This document shows positions 8,987-16,152 of a stretch of DNA of 64,000 bases, in pieces. The position numbers were made by a program, and so were the translations under genes. Source of the DNA: Myxococcales bacterium (lineage in GTDB: Bacteria; Myxococcota_A; Polyangia; Palsa-1104); contig PNAM01000071.1 of the NCBI GenBank assembly GCA_003170275.1, positions 1 to 64,000 on the forward strand, in the 5' to 3' direction. Every line of letters begins with the position of its first letter. Position 1 is the first letter of the stretch. The notes below the pieces were generated by a model that searched no databases, had not been told where the DNA came from, and saw only the letters and a list, made by a program, of their open reading frames with translations.

Positions 8987-9900
8987 TGGTCGCCGAAGCG
9001 GACCCCGTGCTGCCCGCGCCGCCCGGAGAGGACAGCCCCGGCGAGCGGCGGATGTCGTTCCTCGATCACCTCGGCGAGCTGCGCACCTGCATTCGCAACG
9101 CCTCGATCGGCATCGTCGTCACCACCGTCATCTCCTACCTGTTCAGAAAGCACTTGTTCGCGCTGTTGGCCCGGCCGCTCATCGAGGCCTGGGGCAAGGC
9201 GCAGCAGGACGTCGGCCTCGGCAAGCCCGAGATGGTGTTCACCTCGCCCATCGAAGCCTTCATGGTGCTCTTCAAGCTCTCGCTGCTGGTGGGCATCTTC
9301 GGAGCGTCGCCGATCATCTTCCGCGAGATCTGGCGGTTCATCTCGCCGGGCCTGTATCCGCGCGAGCGCCGCTGGGGCCTGGGCTTCATCCTGGCGTCGG
9401 TGATCTTGTTCGTCGGCGGCGCGGGCTTCGCGTACCGTTTCGTGTTGCCGGCCGGCTACGAGTACTTCCTCGGGTACGCGTCCGAGAGCATGGGCGTGAT
9501 CAAGGAGGTGATGGGGCAGGCGGTCGACGTGCACCTGTCGCTGCCGTTCGACATCAAGCCGATGATCACCATGGACGAGTACTTCGGCCTCACCTCGACC
9601 ATGCTGCTGATCTTCGGCGCGGTGTTCGAGCTGCCGCTTTTGCTCTCGATCCTGGCGATGTTGGGGATCGTCTCGGCGGGGCAGCTCTGGCGTTTCAACC
9701 GCTACGCGATCATCCTGTTCGCGATCGCCGGTGCGGTGCTCACGCCCGGCGACTTCGTAGTGGCGCAGCTGGGCATGGCCGGGTCACTCACCGTGCTCTA
9801 CAACTTGTCGATCCTGCTCGCGGTGATCGTCGGCCGCAGCCGGAAGAAGCGCGAGGCCGCGCAAGAGGCCGCCGACCAGGCGCTGGAGAAGGTCGAATAG
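8986..9900 (+). CDS. tatC: Sec-independent protein translocase TatC
   Basis: A 304-residue polytopic protein with six predicted membrane segments. It is the receptor for twin-arginine signal peptides. Hallmarks are MSFLDHLGELRTCIRNA at the cytoplasmic N-terminus (its Glu recognises the twin-arginine motif), FTSPIEAFMVLFKLS, FREIWRFISPGLYPRERR, FGAVFELPLLLSILA and AVLTPGDFVVAQ. An N-terminal extension of about 20 residues and a charged C-terminal tail (KKREAAQEAADQALEKVE) are present. A loop of about 45 residues between helices 3 and 4 (YASESMGVIKEVMGQAV) is longer than in E. coli TatC and similar to deltaproteobacterial forms. Translation is coupled to tatA. Confidence 0.95.
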   Translation: MVAEADPVLPAPPGEDSPGERRMSFLDHLGELRTCIRNASIGIVVTTVISYLFRKHLFALLARPLIEAWGKAQQDVGLGKPEMVFTSPIEAFMVLFKLSLLVGIFGASPIIFREIWRFISPGLYPRERRWGLGFILASVILFVGGAGFAYRFVLPAGYEYFLGYASESMGVIKEVMGQAVDVHLSLPFDIKPMITMDEYFGLTSTMLLIFGAVFELPLLLSILAMLGIVSAGQLWRFNRYAIILFAIAGAVLTPGDFVVAQLGMAGSLTVLYNLSILLAVIVGRSRKKREAAQEAADQALEKVE

Positions 9901-9912
9901 CAGCGCACGAGA

Positions 9913-11043
9913 CTAGGTCGCGCGGTACCAGCCGCCGACGACCGCGCCACCGACCACCAGCCAGATCGCGATCGTCCCGAAGGCGGCGCTGTTCGACATG
10001 CTCTCGGCCTGCGCATCGAGCCGCGCGGTCTGCTCCTGCAGCTCGAGCGCGTTCTTGAAGCGCGTCTGATCGGCCTCGGCACGCACCAACCCGACGCGCT
10101 TCTGCGCGCGATCGGCGTACGGCATCGACGCCAGATAGCCGACCAGCAGGCCAAGCCCCAGGCCCACCGCGACGCGCACCAGCGGCTTCTTGCGCAGCGC
10201 GCCCTGCATGATGCGCCCCGGCACCGGCGCCTCGGCGTCCGCGCACGCCTGGCACGGCTCGGGCAGCTCGTGCTCCTCGCACATGCGAATCTCTTCGGCC
10301 TCCATCGCCTCGGGCGGCAGGTTGGTGGCCGGCCTCGGCAGCGCCACGTCGATGTCGATCTGCATCGCAGCCGAGTCCAGCGACGGCGGCTTGAAGCGCT
10401 CCTCCGGGTTGGTCGGGGAGGTGCTCTCGCTCGGTTCCACGACGTTGGTGATCTGCTCGGAGTTGAGCGCGCCCGGATCGGGCGGGCGGATCGACGGCTC
10501 GGTGCGCGACACGAACGGGTCGGTCACGCTCACCTCCGCCGAGCCGTCGAGCGTCATGAGCGCCATCGGGTTGGTGGCCGCGTTGGTGGTCGGCTCGTCG
10601 CTGTTCGGCGATCCCGACCGGGTCGGCGCCTCGCGATCGATGGTGCTCTCCTCCGATGCCGCGCCGTCGAGCGACATGAGCGCGTCCTTGAGCAACAACG
10701 CGGGCGGGATGGCGCCGGCCGGCAGATCGACCATCGGCGTCTGTTCCTGAAACTCATCGAGGCTGGCCAGCGCAGCCTCGGGCGGGCGATTCTCCTCGAC
10801 CTCCACCACCGCGCCCAGGCCCTGCAGCTCGAGGATCGCCTTCATCGCCGCGTCCTGATCCACGCCGCGCCGGATGCGAATGCGTTGTCCCGAAGCGATG
10901 AACGCCGCCGCGTCGCTGCGGTCGAGCCGATACAGCGTCTCGATGCGCTTGACCAGCTCGCCGCGATTCGGCGCGGCCGCGCTCACCCCGCTTACCCCAT
11001 TGAGGTAGATGTCGAAATGGACGTACTGCGGCGAGGGCGCCAC
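9913..11043 (-). CDS. membrane protein with L7/L12-C-terminal-like domain, CxxH-CxxC zinc motif and C-terminal anchor
   Basis: A 376-residue protein with GTG start at 11043, 1 bp after the stop of the preceding 63-residue gene. Residues 1-85 (KRIETLYRLDRSDAAAF, then GVDQDAAMKAILELQGLGAV) follow the beta-alpha pattern of the ribosomal L7/L12 C-terminal domain, with an I-x-x-GV-x-x-x-A-x-x-x-x-x-x-x-x-GA core. A long Ser/Thr/Pro/Asp-rich linker follows (about 90-245). CEEHELPEPCQAC (about 257-269) is a CxxH/CxxC zinc-binding motif like those before RDD or kinase membrane domains. Two hydrophobic segments (about 292-310 and 352-372) flank a short coiled coil. The function is unknown. The layout suggests a cytoplasmic sensing head anchored in the inner membrane. 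Confidence 0.6.
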   Translation of the reverse strand: MAPSPQYVHFDIYLNGVSGVSAAAPNRGELVKRIETLYRLDRSDAAAFIASGQRIRIRRGVDQDAAMKAILELQGLGAVVEVEENRPPEAALASLDEFQEQTPMVDLPAGAIPPALLLKDALMSLDGAASEESTIDREAPTRSGSPNSDEPTTNAATNPMALMTLDGSAEVSVTDPFVSRTEPSIRPPDPGALNSEQITNVVEPSESTSPTNPEERFKPPSLDSAAMQIDIDVALPRPATNLPPEAMEAEEIRMCEEHELPEPCQACADAEAPVPGRIMQGALRKKPLVRVAVGLGLGLLVGYLASMPYADRAQKRVGLVRAEADQTRFKNALELQEQTARLDAQAESMSNSAAFGTIAIWLVVGGAVVGGWYRAT

Positions 11044-11044
11044 T

Positions 11045-11236
11045 TTATGCGAGGTCGATGACGATTACCCGGCTGCCCGACCCCTCCGGGTCGTCCCCTT
11101 CGGAGGAGTCCTCGTTGTACTGCAACGGCGACTTGGGCGGCGGCCGCGACGACCCCGGGTTCACCAGTGGCAGCTCGAATGGCTCGGGCTCCCACTCGCT
11201 GGCCCCGGAGTCACCATGAGCCTTCTGAACGCTCAT
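11045..11236 (-). CDS. small acidic protein of unknown function
   Basis: A 63-residue protein starting MSVQKAHGDSGASEWEPEPF, rich in Glu, Pro, Ser and Asp, and ending SGSRVIVIDLA. GAGAGG before the ATG at 11236 supports this start; a longer frame to 11341 has no such site. There are no cysteines or membrane segment. It is the first gene of an operon with the downstream membrane protein. An extended -10 promoter lies 24 bp upstream. No family is recognised. Confidence 0.5.
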   Translation of the reverse strand: MSVQKAHGDSGASEWEPEPFELPLVNPGSSRPPPKSPLQYNEDSSEGDDPEGSGSRVIVIDLA

Positions 11237-11260
11237 GTCCTGACCTCTCTTGATGGGACG

Positions 11261-11266
11261 AGTATA
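11261..11266 (-). promoter_or_regulatory. extended -10 promoter of the 63-residue gene
   Basis: On the minus strand the sequence TGC-TATACT (TATACT at 11261-11266) is an extended -10 element. A weak TCGCAA lies 17 bp upstream. The ATG at 11236 follows a 24-nt gap with a Shine-Dalgarno site. Confidence 0.5.
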
Positions 11267-11319
11267 GCACGCGAATCGCGCCTTTGCGAGGCGTCGCGAC
11301 GAAGTAACCAAACAGAAAC

Positions 11320-11348
11320 TTGACCTCGGGGATCCGCGCACCTACCGT
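11320..11348 (+). promoter_or_regulatory. candidate sigma-70 promoter reading right
   Basis: TTGACC (11320-11325) and TACCGT (11343-11348) are separated by 17 bp, upstream of a 53-codon frame with a GGAGG site. The -35 is good and the -10 weak. Confidence 0.35.
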
Positions 11349-11379
11349 TTAAGAAGGACACTGTGGAGGTCCCCACTTC

Positions 11380-11541
11380 ATGCGCAGCCCTCACCCTTTG
11401 GCGGCCGGCCGCACCCGAATCTCCCTGAAAGCGTCCCATCACCGCGTCAGTCTGAGAATCTCCCATCGCCGGGACGTCAGCGGGGTCTCTAGCCCGCAGG
11501 AGCGCGATCGTTACATCGCGCCGCCCAAGCCGAGGCGTTAG
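11380..11541 (+). CDS. possible small basic protein (53 residues)
   Basis: An ATG preceded by GTGGAGGTCCCCACTTC opens a 53-codon frame beginning MRSPHPLAAGRTRISLKASH and ending KPRR, very rich in Arg, His and Ser. It fills most of a 316-bp gap between the 63-residue gene and the kinase gene, both of which run leftward, and ends 12 bp before the kinase stop. A TTGACC/TACCGT promoter lies upstream. No known family is recognised. It could equally be a non-translated transcript or chance; the ribosome-binding site and promoter are the only support. Confidence 0.3.
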   Translation: MRSPHPLAAGRTRISLKASHHRVSLRISHRRDVSGVSSPQERDRYIAPPKPRR

Positions 11542-11552
11542 CCGCTCGCCGC

Positions 11553-13919
11553 TCAACCGCCCTGCTGGGCGAGCTTGCGTTCGGCGACCTCGAGCGAGTG
11601 TTGCGCCTCCGCGTTGTTCGGATCGAGGCGCAGCGCCTTGTGATACTCGGCCACCGCCTCCTTGGCGCGACCGAGCTTGTAGTAGGTCTGGCCGAGCAGC
11701 ACCAGGTAGCGCGCGCGGTTGGGTGACAGGCGGAGCGCCTGCATGAGGTTGATCTTGGCGGCGTTATAGTCGCCCTGCTCGAACGCGACCTCGCCCAGGC
11801 CGGCGAAGGCGTCGGGGCTCTTGGCGTCGTACTCGCGCGCCTTGTTGAAGTTGGCGGCGGCGGCGTTCAGATCGCTGGCGTTGAGCTTCTGGCGGCCGAG
11901 CTTGACGAAGAAGTCAGCCTGCGCCGACTCCGGTTTTTTCTCGCCGCCGGTCGCGAACGGATCCTTGAAGCCCTCCGGCAGCCGGCCGTGATGCGGGTCG
12001 GCGGACGCGACCTTGGTTCCCTTGTCCGGCTTGACGGGCTTCTCCGGCCTGGGCGCGACCGCCGCGATCGGCTTCGGCGCGGGCCTGGGCGCGGGCGGCT
12101 CGGGCCTGGGCGCGACCGGCGCAGGAACGGGCGCCGGCGCCGCGACGACGACCGGCTTCTCGGGCGCGGGCGCGGGAGCAGGTACGGGCGGTGCGGGGAT
12201 CGGCGCCGGCGGCGTCACTGCCACCGCCGGGGCAGGCGCGGGAGGCGGGACGGGCAGGGCCGCGACGGGCGGGCTCGGCTCCGGCGCAGGAGGCGTCACC
12301 GCCACCGCGGGCGTCTCTTCCGGCACCTCGCCGCGCATCGGCTTGTGCGCGGGCTTGGGCAACAACAGGATCACCGTCAAGCCGATCAGCGTCAGCCCGC
12401 CGATCACGCCGCCGATGATCAAGCCGGCGCGATTCTTCTTCGGCTCGTAGTCCTCTTCATCGTCGACGAGCGTCGCGCCCGGCGCGCGCTGGATCTTGTC
12501 GAACTTGCCCGACTCGCTGAACCACTCGCCGGTCGGATCCTTCTTGCGCGCGCGGTTCTCCGGCGGCGGCGGCAGCGGTAGCGGCGCATCGATCTTCTGG
12601 ATCGGGATGGTCGGCCCCTCGTCGCCGAACGCCGAGGACGCGGGCACGCGCTCGCGCACGGTCTTGTCGTTCGAGCCCGACTCCACCACCACCGACGGCA
12701 CGTTGTCGCGTTGGGCGCGACCCGCCGCAGCCTTGCGCACCTCGCCGGCGGTCACCGCTTGCGCGGGAATCACCAACTGCGGCATTTGCATGGTCGCCGC
12801 CGGCGGCATGAGCGCAGGCGCGGCAGCGACGGGCGCGGGCGGCGGCTCGGGCGCTCTTGGCGGCGACTCGGGCGCTCTCGGTGGCGGTCCCGAGGCCGCG
12901 AACAGATCGCCCACCGCCTTGATCTGCGCGGTGGCGGTCAGCTTGGCGTGCTGCTCGCGCTCGTTCTCGTCGAGCCCCTGCGGCGCGTGGCGATCGCGCA
13001 GGCACTCCAGCATCTTGAGCACGGTGACGAAGCGCTCGTCGGCGCGCTTGGCGAGCGCGCGCTGGACGGTCAGGTCGAGCCATTCCGGGCAGTCCTCGCG
13101 CACCGCGCGCACCGACGGGATCGGCGAGTCCAGGTGCTTCTGCAGCACCTCGAAGGTCCCGCCCCCCGAATACGGCGGCACGCCGGTCAGCATCTCGTAC
13201 GCGATCACGCCGAGCGAGTAGATGTCCGCGCGCCGGTCGACGGTCTCGCCGCGTGCCTGCTCGGGCGACATGTAGCGCGGATCGCCGAACGTCATTCCCA
13301 GCGCGGTCTGCTTGGCCTCGACGTTGGGGACGATCAGCTTGGCCAGCCCGAAGTCGAGCAGCTTGACGAAGTCGCTCTTGCCCTTCTTGGTGGTCAGGAA
13401 GATGTTGCGCGGCCGCAGATCGCGATGGATGTAGCCGAGCCCGTGCGCTTCCATGAGCGCCTCGGACACCTGCGTCAGGATGTTGAACACCCGATCGATG
13501 CCCAGCTTGCCGTCGCGCTCGAGCACCTTGGTGAGCGTCTCGCCCTCGAGGTACTCCATGGCGAAGAACAGCCGCTTGTCCTCGGCGCGTCCGAAGTCGA
13601 GCACCTGCAGGATGTGCTCGTTGTCGATCTCGCCGACGGTGGTCGCCTCGCGGCGGAAGCGCTCGATGGCGGTCTCGTCCTGCGAGAGCTGGTGGTGCAG
13701 GATCTTGACCGCGCACTTCTTCCGCAGCGTGGTGTGCTCGGCGCGGTAGATGGTGCCCGAGCCGCCCTGGCCGATGCGATCGAGCAGGAGGTACCGATCC
13801 GCCACCACCTTGCCGATCATCGGATCGGTCGCCACCGCGACGATCGCCGCGCCGCACTTCGCGCAGAAGCGGGCGTCGCCTTCTTGGGGATCTCCGCACT
13901 GGGTGCAGTGCTTCAACAT
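11553..13919 (-). CDS. Ser/Thr protein kinase with N-terminal zinc ribbon, one membrane segment and C-terminal TPRs
   Basis: A 788-residue protein. Residues 1-25 form a zinc ribbon with Cys5, Cys8, Cys19 and Cys22 (CTQC/CAKC). The Hanks-type kinase domain spans about 43-305, with glycine loop IGQGGSGTIY, Lys in CAVKIL, catalytic loop YIHRDLRPRNIF (Arg replaces the usual Lys of HRDLKPEN), DFGLAK and SPEQARGE. A Pro-rich juxtamembrane stretch leads to one membrane helix at about 497-520, then a Pro/Ala-rich linker and three TPR units (about 660-785). The kinase is thus cytoplasmic and the TPRs lie outside the inner membrane. ATG 13919 is chosen because the zinc ribbon then begins at once; a GTG at 13940 would add seven residues. 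Substrates are unknown. Confidence 0.9.
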   Translation of the reverse strand: MLKHCTQCGDPQEGDARFCAKCGAAIVAVATDPMIGKVVADRYLLLDRIGQGGSGTIYRAEHTTLRKKCAVKILHHQLSQDETAIERFRREATTVGEIDNEHILQVLDFGRAEDKRLFFAMEYLEGETLTKVLERDGKLGIDRVFNILTQVSEALMEAHGLGYIHRDLRPRNIFLTTKKGKSDFVKLLDFGLAKLIVPNVEAKQTALGMTFGDPRYMSPEQARGETVDRRADIYSLGVIAYEMLTGVPPYSGGGTFEVLQKHLDSPIPSVRAVREDCPEWLDLTVQRALAKRADERFVTVLKMLECLRDRHAPQGLDENEREQHAKLTATAQIKAVGDLFAASGPPPRAPESPPRAPEPPPAPVAAAPALMPPAATMQMPQLVIPAQAVTAGEVRKAAAGRAQRDNVPSVVVESGSNDKTVRERVPASSAFGDEGPTIPIQKIDAPLPLPPPPENRARKKDPTGEWFSESGKFDKIQRAPGATLVDDEEDYEPKKNRAGLIIGGVIGGLTLIGLTVILLLPKPAHKPMRGEVPEETPAVAVTPPAPEPSPPVAALPVPPPAPAPAVAVTPPAPIPAPPVPAPAPAPEKPVVVAAPAPVPAPVAPRPEPPAPRPAPKPIAAVAPRPEKPVKPDKGTKVASADPHHGRLPEGFKDPFATGGEKKPESAQADFFVKLGRQKLNASDLNAAAANFNKAREYDAKSPDAFAGLGEVAFEQGDYNAAKINLMQALRLSPNRARYLVLLGQTYYKLGRAKEAVAEYHKALRLDPNNAEAQHSLEVAERKLAQQGG

Positions 13920-13942
13920 CGGCCCACTTTTACCTAGCACAC

Positions 13943-14920
13943 TCAGAAGCGGCCGCCCACGGTGGCCAACACGCCGCCCTCGAGCATCGGGACCACGGAA
14001 ACGTGCTGCAACGCCCGGTTACGCGCGCGGTGGTCGAGGTAGAGCAGCACCGCGCCGGCTGCCGCGCCGGCTGCGCCCAGCGCCAAGAGGGTCCCACCAC
14101 CACCGGCCGTATTATAGACTTCCTTGCACAGCTTGCGAGGATCGCCGCCGGCGGGCGGCGTGCAGGTCGGGTTGCCGTCGATCACCACCAGCGGGATGCC
14201 GACCGCCAGGCCGACGACGCCCGCCACGAGCGAGGCGATGCCTACCCAACGCCATGGAAACATTTTCTTTTCGGTCGTCTGACCGTCGGTCAGTCGGAGC
14301 TGCGCGGGAGCGGGAGCGGGCGCGGGCTCGACGGCCTTGGGAGGCGGAGGCGTGGGTTCGACAGCCTTGGGAGGCGGAGGCGTCGGCTCGACGGCCTTGG
14401 GGGGCGGAGGCGTCGGCGTCGCCTCGACGGCCGACAGGGCGGGCTTGGCGGCGCTCAAGAGCTTGGTGGTCGCGCGCGCCACCGCCTCGTCGGCCTCCTT
14501 GACGGTGCAGATGTCGCAGGTCTCCTCGGTCTTGCTGACCTCGCGGCCGGCCCCGTCGAGGAGCTTCAAGCGAATCGTGTAGTCCTTGCCGGCGATTACC
14601 ACCTCGGAGGCGACGGTGTGATCGGTGCGCAGGTTCATCGCCGCGCGCGCCGCGCAGGGACCCGGGCCGCCGCAGCCCGACAGGTCGTCGCCGCCGCCCA
14701 GCCGCATGCGGACCTCGGCAGCGGGCACCGCTTCGTAGCCGGCCGCCGAGATTCCGCGGGTGACCGCTTCGTGGAAGCGATCGCGCAACTCGGGTCCACC
14801 GCCGCGCAGGATCGGGTTGAGCGCCGCGAGCCGTGGCGCCGCCTGGGCCGCCCCGCTCGACAGGAGGGCGGCGAGCACGATTCCCGTCGCCGCACCGCCG
14901 CGGCGAGCAAATTCCAACAT
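13943..14920 (-). CDS. exported protein with Pro-rich repeats and two membrane segments
   Basis: A 325-residue protein with signal peptide MLEFARRGGAATGIVLAALL then SSGAAQA. Residues 28-150 form a conserved-looking domain resembling proteins that assemble an ancient stress-response or FlgO/TolB-like fold (PRLAALNPILRGGG, HTVASEVVIAGKDYTIRLKL) with a pair CDIC. Three exact-register copies of a ten-residue TPPPPKAVEP repeat follow. Then come a membrane helix (WRWVGIASLVAGVVGLAVG), a short Cys-containing loop (CTPPAGGDPRKLC) and a second helix. It lies 23 bp upstream of the kinase gene on the same strand, so the two may be co-transcribed. Signal peptide and topology are clear; function is not. 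Confidence 0.65.
   Translation of the reverse strand: MLEFARRGGAATGIVLAALLSSGAAQAAPRLAALNPILRGGGPELRDRFHEAVTRGISAAGYEAVPAAEVRMRLGGGDDLSGCGGPGPCAARAAMNLRTDHTVASEVVIAGKDYTIRLKLLDGAGREVSKTEETCDICTVKEADEAVARATTKLLSAAKPALSAVEATPTPPPPKAVEPTPPPPKAVEPTPPPPKAVEPAPAPAPAQLRLTDGQTTEKKMFPWRWVGIASLVAGVVGLAVGIPLVVIDGNPTCTPPAGGDPRKLCKEVYNTAGGGGTLLALGAAGAAAGAVLLYLDHRARNRALQHVSVVPMLEGGVLATVGGRF
14325..14414 (-). repeat. three tandem 30-bp coding repeats (TPPPPKAVEP)
   Basis: Units at 14325-14354, 14355-14384 and 14385-14414 differ by only a few bases. Each encodes ten Pro/Lys/Glu-rich residues, a probable wall- or periplasm-spanning linker. Confidence 0.85.
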
Positions 14921-14952
14921 AGTGGCGGAGTGTATCATAACGTGGGTGAAAG

Positions 14953-15627
14953 CTAGTCTCCTGCCTGCTCCTTGGCCAGCCGCCGCACCGCCTCGAGCCA
15001 GGATTCCTTGTCGATCACGCCGCGTTCCACCAGCAGCTCGACCAGCGCCTGGACCTTGAGCGCGCCCGAGGTCTCGTCGCCGACCTGGTGGTTGGGCTGG
15101 GTGGTCGGCTCTACGATCGCCACCGATGGGGTGCGGCTCGACCCGGGCGAGGTGCCGAAGATCGGACGGCGCGGGATCATCTTGGTGATCACGCCGCGGT
15201 AGTGGCGCTGGATGGCGTCGGCCAGCTCGTTGACCGGCGCGATCAACGGCTGGCAGTCGCAGCCGGTCGACATCTCGATCTCTTCGACCGCGTCGAGATC
15301 GAGCGGGTCGGCCATCGCTACCCGGATGGTGCGGACCTTCGCCGAGCGATCGAGCGTGAGAGGCAGCAGGCGCCGCGCGTCGGCGAAGTCGTGCGGCACC
15401 TCGCGCACCGCGTCCGGATCGACCGTCTCGTGCGACAGATCGACGCGCGGCAGGTGCAGCCGGCGCACCAGCATCTCGGCCAGCGCACCGTCGGTGAGCA
15501 GGCGCTGCTCGACCACCGCGCGGGCCAGCGACACGCCCGCGCGGCGCGCGTGCCGCCGGGCCTGGCGCAGCCCGGCCTCGTCGAGCAGGTTTTCTTCGAG
15601 GAGCAGGTCTTCCAGCCTGCGCCGCAT
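14953..15627 (-). CDS. stand-alone GspE/MshE N-terminal-domain protein
   Basis: A 224-residue protein. Residues 1-140 match the N-terminal domain of type II secretion/type IV pilus ATPases (GspE-N/MshEN). Two helix-rich motifs (LEDLLLEENLLDEAGLRQA; LARAVVEQRLLTDGALAEML) are followed by HLPRVDLS, PDAVREVPHDFADARRLLPL and VAMADPLDLDAVEEIEMSTG. No Walker motifs follow, so it is not an ATPase. MshEN domains bind cyclic di-GMP, and the gene overlaps a PilZ-domain gene (TGATG), so a c-di-GMP role is plausible. A short helical C-terminus (ALVELLVERGVIDKESWLEA) repeats the N-terminal helix pattern. ATG 15627 is set by the 1-base overlap. Confidence 0.75.
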   Translation of the reverse strand: MRRRLEDLLLEENLLDEAGLRQARRHARRAGVSLARAVVEQRLLTDGALAEMLVRRLHLPRVDLSHETVDPDAVREVPHDFADARRLLPLTLDRSAKVRTIRVAMADPLDLDAVEEIEMSTGCDCQPLIAPVNELADAIQRHYRGVITKMIPRRPIFGTSPGSSRTPSVAIVEPTTQPNHQVGDETSGALKVQALVELLVERGVIDKESWLEAVRRLAKEQAGD

Positions 15628-15956
15628 CAGCGTGCGCCGCGCGCCAGGATGAACGCGCGGATGCGCGCCGCGAGCTCGTCGGTGAGCCCGACGAACTTGA
15701 GGCCCATGCCCAGCTCGGCCTCGTCGGCGGCGGCGTTGACGATCTCGGCGCGCACCTTCATCGGCTGAGAGTCTTCGGGCAGCGTGAACTGCAGATTGAC
15801 CACCGTGCCCACCGGGTGCGGGATGGTCTTCTCGAGGAAGATGCCGCCCTCGGACAGGTTGGCGGAGCGCTGGAAATACAGCCCCTCCGGGCCGGACTCC
15901 TCGACCCACATCTTGACCGGAATGCGATGCTGGGTTCGGCGGTCCTTGTCGGACAT
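15627..15956 (-). CDS. PilZ-domain protein (probable cyclic di-GMP effector)
   Basis: A 109-residue single-domain protein. The PilZ motif is seen as an N-terminal RxxxR (Arg7 and Arg11 in RRTQHR) followed about 25 residues later by NLSEGGIFLE, and a GMGLKFVGL strand near the C-terminus. ATG 15956 is preferred because GGAAGG precedes it; ATG 15968 is the alternative. PilZ proteins bind c-di-GMP and regulate motility, exopolysaccharide or secretion. The gene is first in a two-gene unit with the GspE-N-type protein. Confidence 0.85.
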   Translation of the reverse strand: MSDKDRRTQHRIPVKMWVEESGPEGLYFQRSANLSEGGIFLEKTIPHPVGTVVNLQFTLPEDSQPMKVRAEIVNAAADEAELGMGLKFVGLTDELAARIRAFILARGAR

Positions 15957-15974
15957 GCTGCCTTCCATCGCTAG

Positions 15975-16048
<74 letters not shown>

Positions 16049-16064
16049 GGGGTTGCGGCTGTGG

Positions 16065-16070
16065 TTTATA
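16065..16070 (-). promoter_or_regulatory. extended -10 of the tRNA-Arg promoter
   Basis: The minus strand reads TGC-TATAAA with TATAAA at 16065-16070, about 17 bp before the mature tRNA 5' end. No strong -35 is seen. Confidence 0.5.
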
Positions 16071-16088
16071 GCACCACTCCAATCCAGG

Positions 16089-16117
16089 TGGACTAAAAAA
16101 CTGCGGCTCGCTATAAG
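16089..16117 (+). promoter_or_regulatory. sigma-70 promoter of korAB
   Basis: TGGACT (16089-16094) and TATAAG (16112-16117) are spaced by 17 bp. The AGAGGAGAG ribosome-binding site (16137-16145) precedes the korA ATG. Confidence 0.6.
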
Positions 16118-16152
16118 TTTGCAGGGTGGGTTGCAAAGAGGAGAGTTAGTAG

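Noticed and set aside
11233..11556. 107-codon minus-strand frame in the gap upstream of the 63-residue gene
   Set aside because: It spans a promoter, has no ribosome-binding site and no recognisable domain, and overlaps the smaller gene's start.
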